Source of the DNA: Bradyrhizobium sp. BR 10289
GTDB lineage: Bacteria; Pseudomonadota; Alphaproteobacteria; Rhizobiales; Xanthobacteraceae
Length of the DNA stretch: 64,000 bases
Assembly: GCF_019455385.1 (NCBI RefSeq)
Contig: NZ_JACOFR010000031.1
Location: 22,005 to 86,004, forward strand
Reading direction: 5' to 3'
Of the stretch, positions 62,144 through 64,000 are shown piece after piece (the first letter of the stretch is position 1; the number at the start of each line of letters is the position of its first letter). The translations under genes and the position numbers were made by a program. The notes under the pieces are model-generated. The model searched no databases. It was given only the letters and a program-made list of their open reading frames with translations, and was not told where the DNA came from.

Positions 62144-63784
62144 ATGCCGAATCGATTGCCGATGCCGCCCGCGGAACAACTTCACAACGCGCCCGAATTC
62201 ACCGTTTCCGAGCTGTCCCAGTCGCTGAAGCGGACGGTGGAGGACACCTATGGCCATGTCCGGGTCCGCGGCGAGATCTCGGGCTTTCGCGGCGCGCATT
62301 CGTCCGGCCATTGTTATTTCGCGCTCAAGGACGAGAGCGCCAAGATCGAGGCGGTGATCTGGAAGGGCGTGCACGGGCGGATGCGCTTCAAGCCCCAGGA
62401 GGGGCTGGAGGTGATCGCCACCGGCAAGCTGACGACCTATCCGGGCTCGTCGAAATACCAGATCGTGATCGAGGCGCTGGAGCCGGCCGGCATCGGCGCG
62501 CTGATGGCGCTGATGGAGGAGCGCAAGAAGAAGCTCGCCGCCGAGGGCCTGTTCGACGAGGCGCGCAAGCAGCTGCTGCCCTGGCTGCCGGAGGTGATCG
62601 GCGTCGTGACCTCGCCGACCGGTGCTGTCATCCGCGACATCCTGCATCGGCTGGAGGATCGTTTCCCCCGCCGCGTGCTGGTGTGGCCGGTGAAGGTGCA
62701 GGGCGAAGGCTCTGCCGAGCAGGTCGCGGCCGCGATCCGCGGCTTCAACGCGCTTCCCGAGGGCGGCAAAATTCCGCGGCCCGACGTGCTGATCGTTGCG
62801 CGCGGCGGCGGCTCGCTGGAGGACCTCTGGTCGTTCAACGAGGAGATCGTGGTGCGGGCAGCAAGCGAGAGCATGATCCCGCTGATCTCGGCGGTGGGCC
62901 ACGAGACCGACATCACGCTGATCGATTTCGTCGCCGACAAGCGCGCGCCGACGCCGACGGCGGCGGCCGAGATGGCGGTGCCGGTGCGCAGCGAATTGTT
63001 CGTCGAAGTCGCCGATCTCGGGCGCCGCACCCGCGCCTATTGGCAGCGCGCCCAGGAAAGCCGCCGCAGCGAGCTGCGCGCCGCCGCGCGCGCGCTGCCG
63101 GCGGCCGGCGATCTCCTGGCGATCCCGCGGCAACGGCTGGATTCGGCGGGCGCGTCCCTGCCCCGCTGCCTCAAGGCCAACACCCATGCGCATTTCCGCA
63201 GGTTCACCGCGGCGAGCGCGAAGCTGACGCTGCGGGTGCTGCACGGCCAGATCGCGCAGGCCGATCATCGCCTGACTGTTTGCGGCGAGCGGCTCGGCCT
63301 GTCCGCCCGCTCGCTGCTGCGGCGACGGCGGGATCGTTTTGCCGGGCTCGAGGTGCGGCTGCGCGCCTCAAAACTCTCCAATGCGCAGGCGCAGCGCAAC
63401 GCGATTGCCCGCCAGCGCGAGCGCACGCAGCGGCTCTCCGAGCGCGCCGGCCGCGCGCTGGTGACGCTGCTGCAGCGGCTCGAGGCCCGCGTCGAGAACA
63501 GCGGCAAGCTGCTGTCGGCGCTGTCCTATCGCAGCGTGCTCGCACGAGGATTTGCGCTGGTGCGCGACGAAGCCGGACATCCGCTGCACGCGGCGGACGC
63601 GATCGGTCCCGGCGCAAGGGTCGAGATCGAGTTCGCGGACGGCCGTGTCGGTGCGACCGCGGATGCGGATCGTGCAGCGCCCGCGGCAAAGCGTGCGCCG
63701 GCGCAGCCGAAGGCCGCGGCGCAGGAGACAAAACCCGCGCCGAAGCGCGTGGGCAAGCCGGTGGATCAGGGCAGTTTGTTCTGA
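62144..63784 (+). CDS. xseA: Exodeoxyribonuclease VII large subunit
   Basis: 546 residues. N-terminal OB fold with EFTVSELSQSLKRTVEDTYGHVRVRGEISGFR; catalytic domain with ITSPTGAVIRDI-like VVTSPTGAVIRDILHRL, VARGGGSLEDLWSFNEE, and SAVGHETDITLIDFVADKRAPTPTAAAE near residue 252; then a long Arg/Ala/Leu-rich coiled-coil arm (about 285-440) and the C-terminal strands SYRSVLARGFALVRDE. The tail of about 40 residues is Ala/Pro/Lys-rich. With XseB it degrades single-stranded DNA. xseB is not in the window. Confidence 0.94.
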   Translation: MPNRLPMPPAEQLHNAPEFTVSELSQSLKRTVEDTYGHVRVRGEISGFRGAHSSGHCYFALKDESAKIEAVIWKGVHGRMRFKPQEGLEVIATGKLTTYPGSSKYQIVIEALEPAGIGALMALMEERKKKLAAEGLFDEARKQLLPWLPEVIGVVTSPTGAVIRDILHRLEDRFPRRVLVWPVKVQGEGSAEQVAAAIRGFNALPEGGKIPRPDVLIVARGGGSLEDLWSFNEEIVVRAASESMIPLISAVGHETDITLIDFVADKRAPTPTAAAEMAVPVRSELFVEVADLGRRTRAYWQRAQESRRSELRAAARALPAAGDLLAIPRQRLDSAGASLPRCLKANTHAHFRRFTAASAKLTLRVLHGQIAQADHRLTVCGERLGLSARSLLRRRRDRFAGLEVRLRASKLSNAQAQRNAIARQRERTQRLSERAGRALVTLLQRLEARVENSGKLLSALSYRSVLARGFALVRDEAGHPLHAADAIGPGARVEIEFADGRVGATADADRAAPAAKRAPAQPKAAAQETKPAPKRVGKPVDQGSLF

Positions 63785-63810
63785 GGCGCGAGGACGGCGC
63801 TCCGCCCTCG

Positions 63811-63914
63811 CTGTCATTCCCCGCGCAGGCGGGGAATCCAGTACGCCGCGGCTTCTCGGTGAATCACTGACGCCTCGGCCTACTGGATCGCCCGGTCAAG
63901 CCGGGCGATGACAG
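63811..63914. repeat. Dispersed repeat with CTGTC/GACAG ends (type 2)
   Basis: A 104-base element after xseA: starts CTGTCATTCCCCGC and ends GGGCGATGACAG. It shares atccagtacgccgcggcttc and tactggatcgcccggtcaag with the copy at 54382-54488. Sequence from 63915 to 64000 shows no gene. Confidence 0.7.
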
Positions 63915-64000
63915 CCGAATGTGGGGCGCGCGCGTGCCACAAGCTCGTCATTGCTGTGCATGTTCACTAATTCGCTGATCGAATTCATCCTGTTGAGGGA

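Noticed and set aside
60754..63870. A 1038-codon plus-strand frame over the methyltransferase gene and xseA
   Set aside because: It runs through repeat DNA and shadows two well-supported genes in other frames; the composition is Arg/Ala/Gly noise.

Overview
The window is high-GC alphaproteobacterial chromosome, most likely Bradyrhizobium or a close relative. The reasons are the house-keeping gene complement and order (MidA-type methyltransferase/pgeF/lipoprotein/prs; uvrC-pgsA-moaD-moaE-prmB; ileS-lspA-M16 pair), a type II lumazine synthase under an FMN riboswitch, MarR/OmpR/histidine-kinase regulators, and many short inverted-repeat elements of the kind scattered between Bradyrhizobium genes. 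No tRNA, rRNA, CRISPR array, prophage or complete insertion sequence was found. The assignment rests on recognition, not on a search.

Layout. 1-5160: end of a MidA-like methyltransferase gene, pgeF, a lipoprotein, prs, then a translationally coupled zinc peptidase and ATP-grasp ligase. 5270-8755: ribH with its FMN riboswitch, a YbjN protein, proC, a FlK-like thioesterase and a tautomerase. 8876-12302 (minus): hisS with a low-GC, mosaic-looking middle, a DUF2314 protein and ilvE. 12642-15319: MarR regulator, response regulator and histidine kinase operon. 15382-20000: small secreted proteins, RNase T2, rlmJ, cold-shock protein and an outer-membrane beta-barrel. 20229-24853: uvrC, pgsA, moaD, moaE, prmB. 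24945-29706: holin-like and YihY membrane proteins, a degenerate EAL protein resembling TipF, a HAD phosphatase and CheY. 29937-38410: ribF, ileS (preceded by a candidate isoleucine leader peptide), lspA, a secreted Asp-rich protein and two M16 peptidases.

38609-44567 is the most accessory-looking coding block. It holds two large RTX proteins, one with a metzincin protease domain and one with a SCP/CAP-like region. Both end in seven copies of a 51-residue calcium-binding repeat, consistent with a seven-bladed propeller. The second gene has an apparent single-base frameshift near 41300. 44663-48720: arfB, a small secreted protein, and a cytochrome c/VOC/Tat small subunit/GMC dehydrogenase cluster. 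48865-56898: RHH protein, mutL, rsmD, a pseudouridine synthase with a very long Arg/Gly/Asp-rich N-terminus, tadA, a fluoroacetate-dehalogenase-like hydrolase and purD. 57150-60300: two overlapping small secreted proteins with the same C-terminal I-C-x-x-C ending, then a GC-poor island with an unknown membrane protein. 60303-64000: repeat-rich spacers, a methyltransferase and xseA.

Most of the window is ordinary core genome. The points I would look at first are the Ile-rich leader ahead of ileS, the paired seven-repeat RTX proteins, the zinc-peptidase/ATP-grasp pair, the hisS mosaic, and the twin Cys-terminal small proteins.
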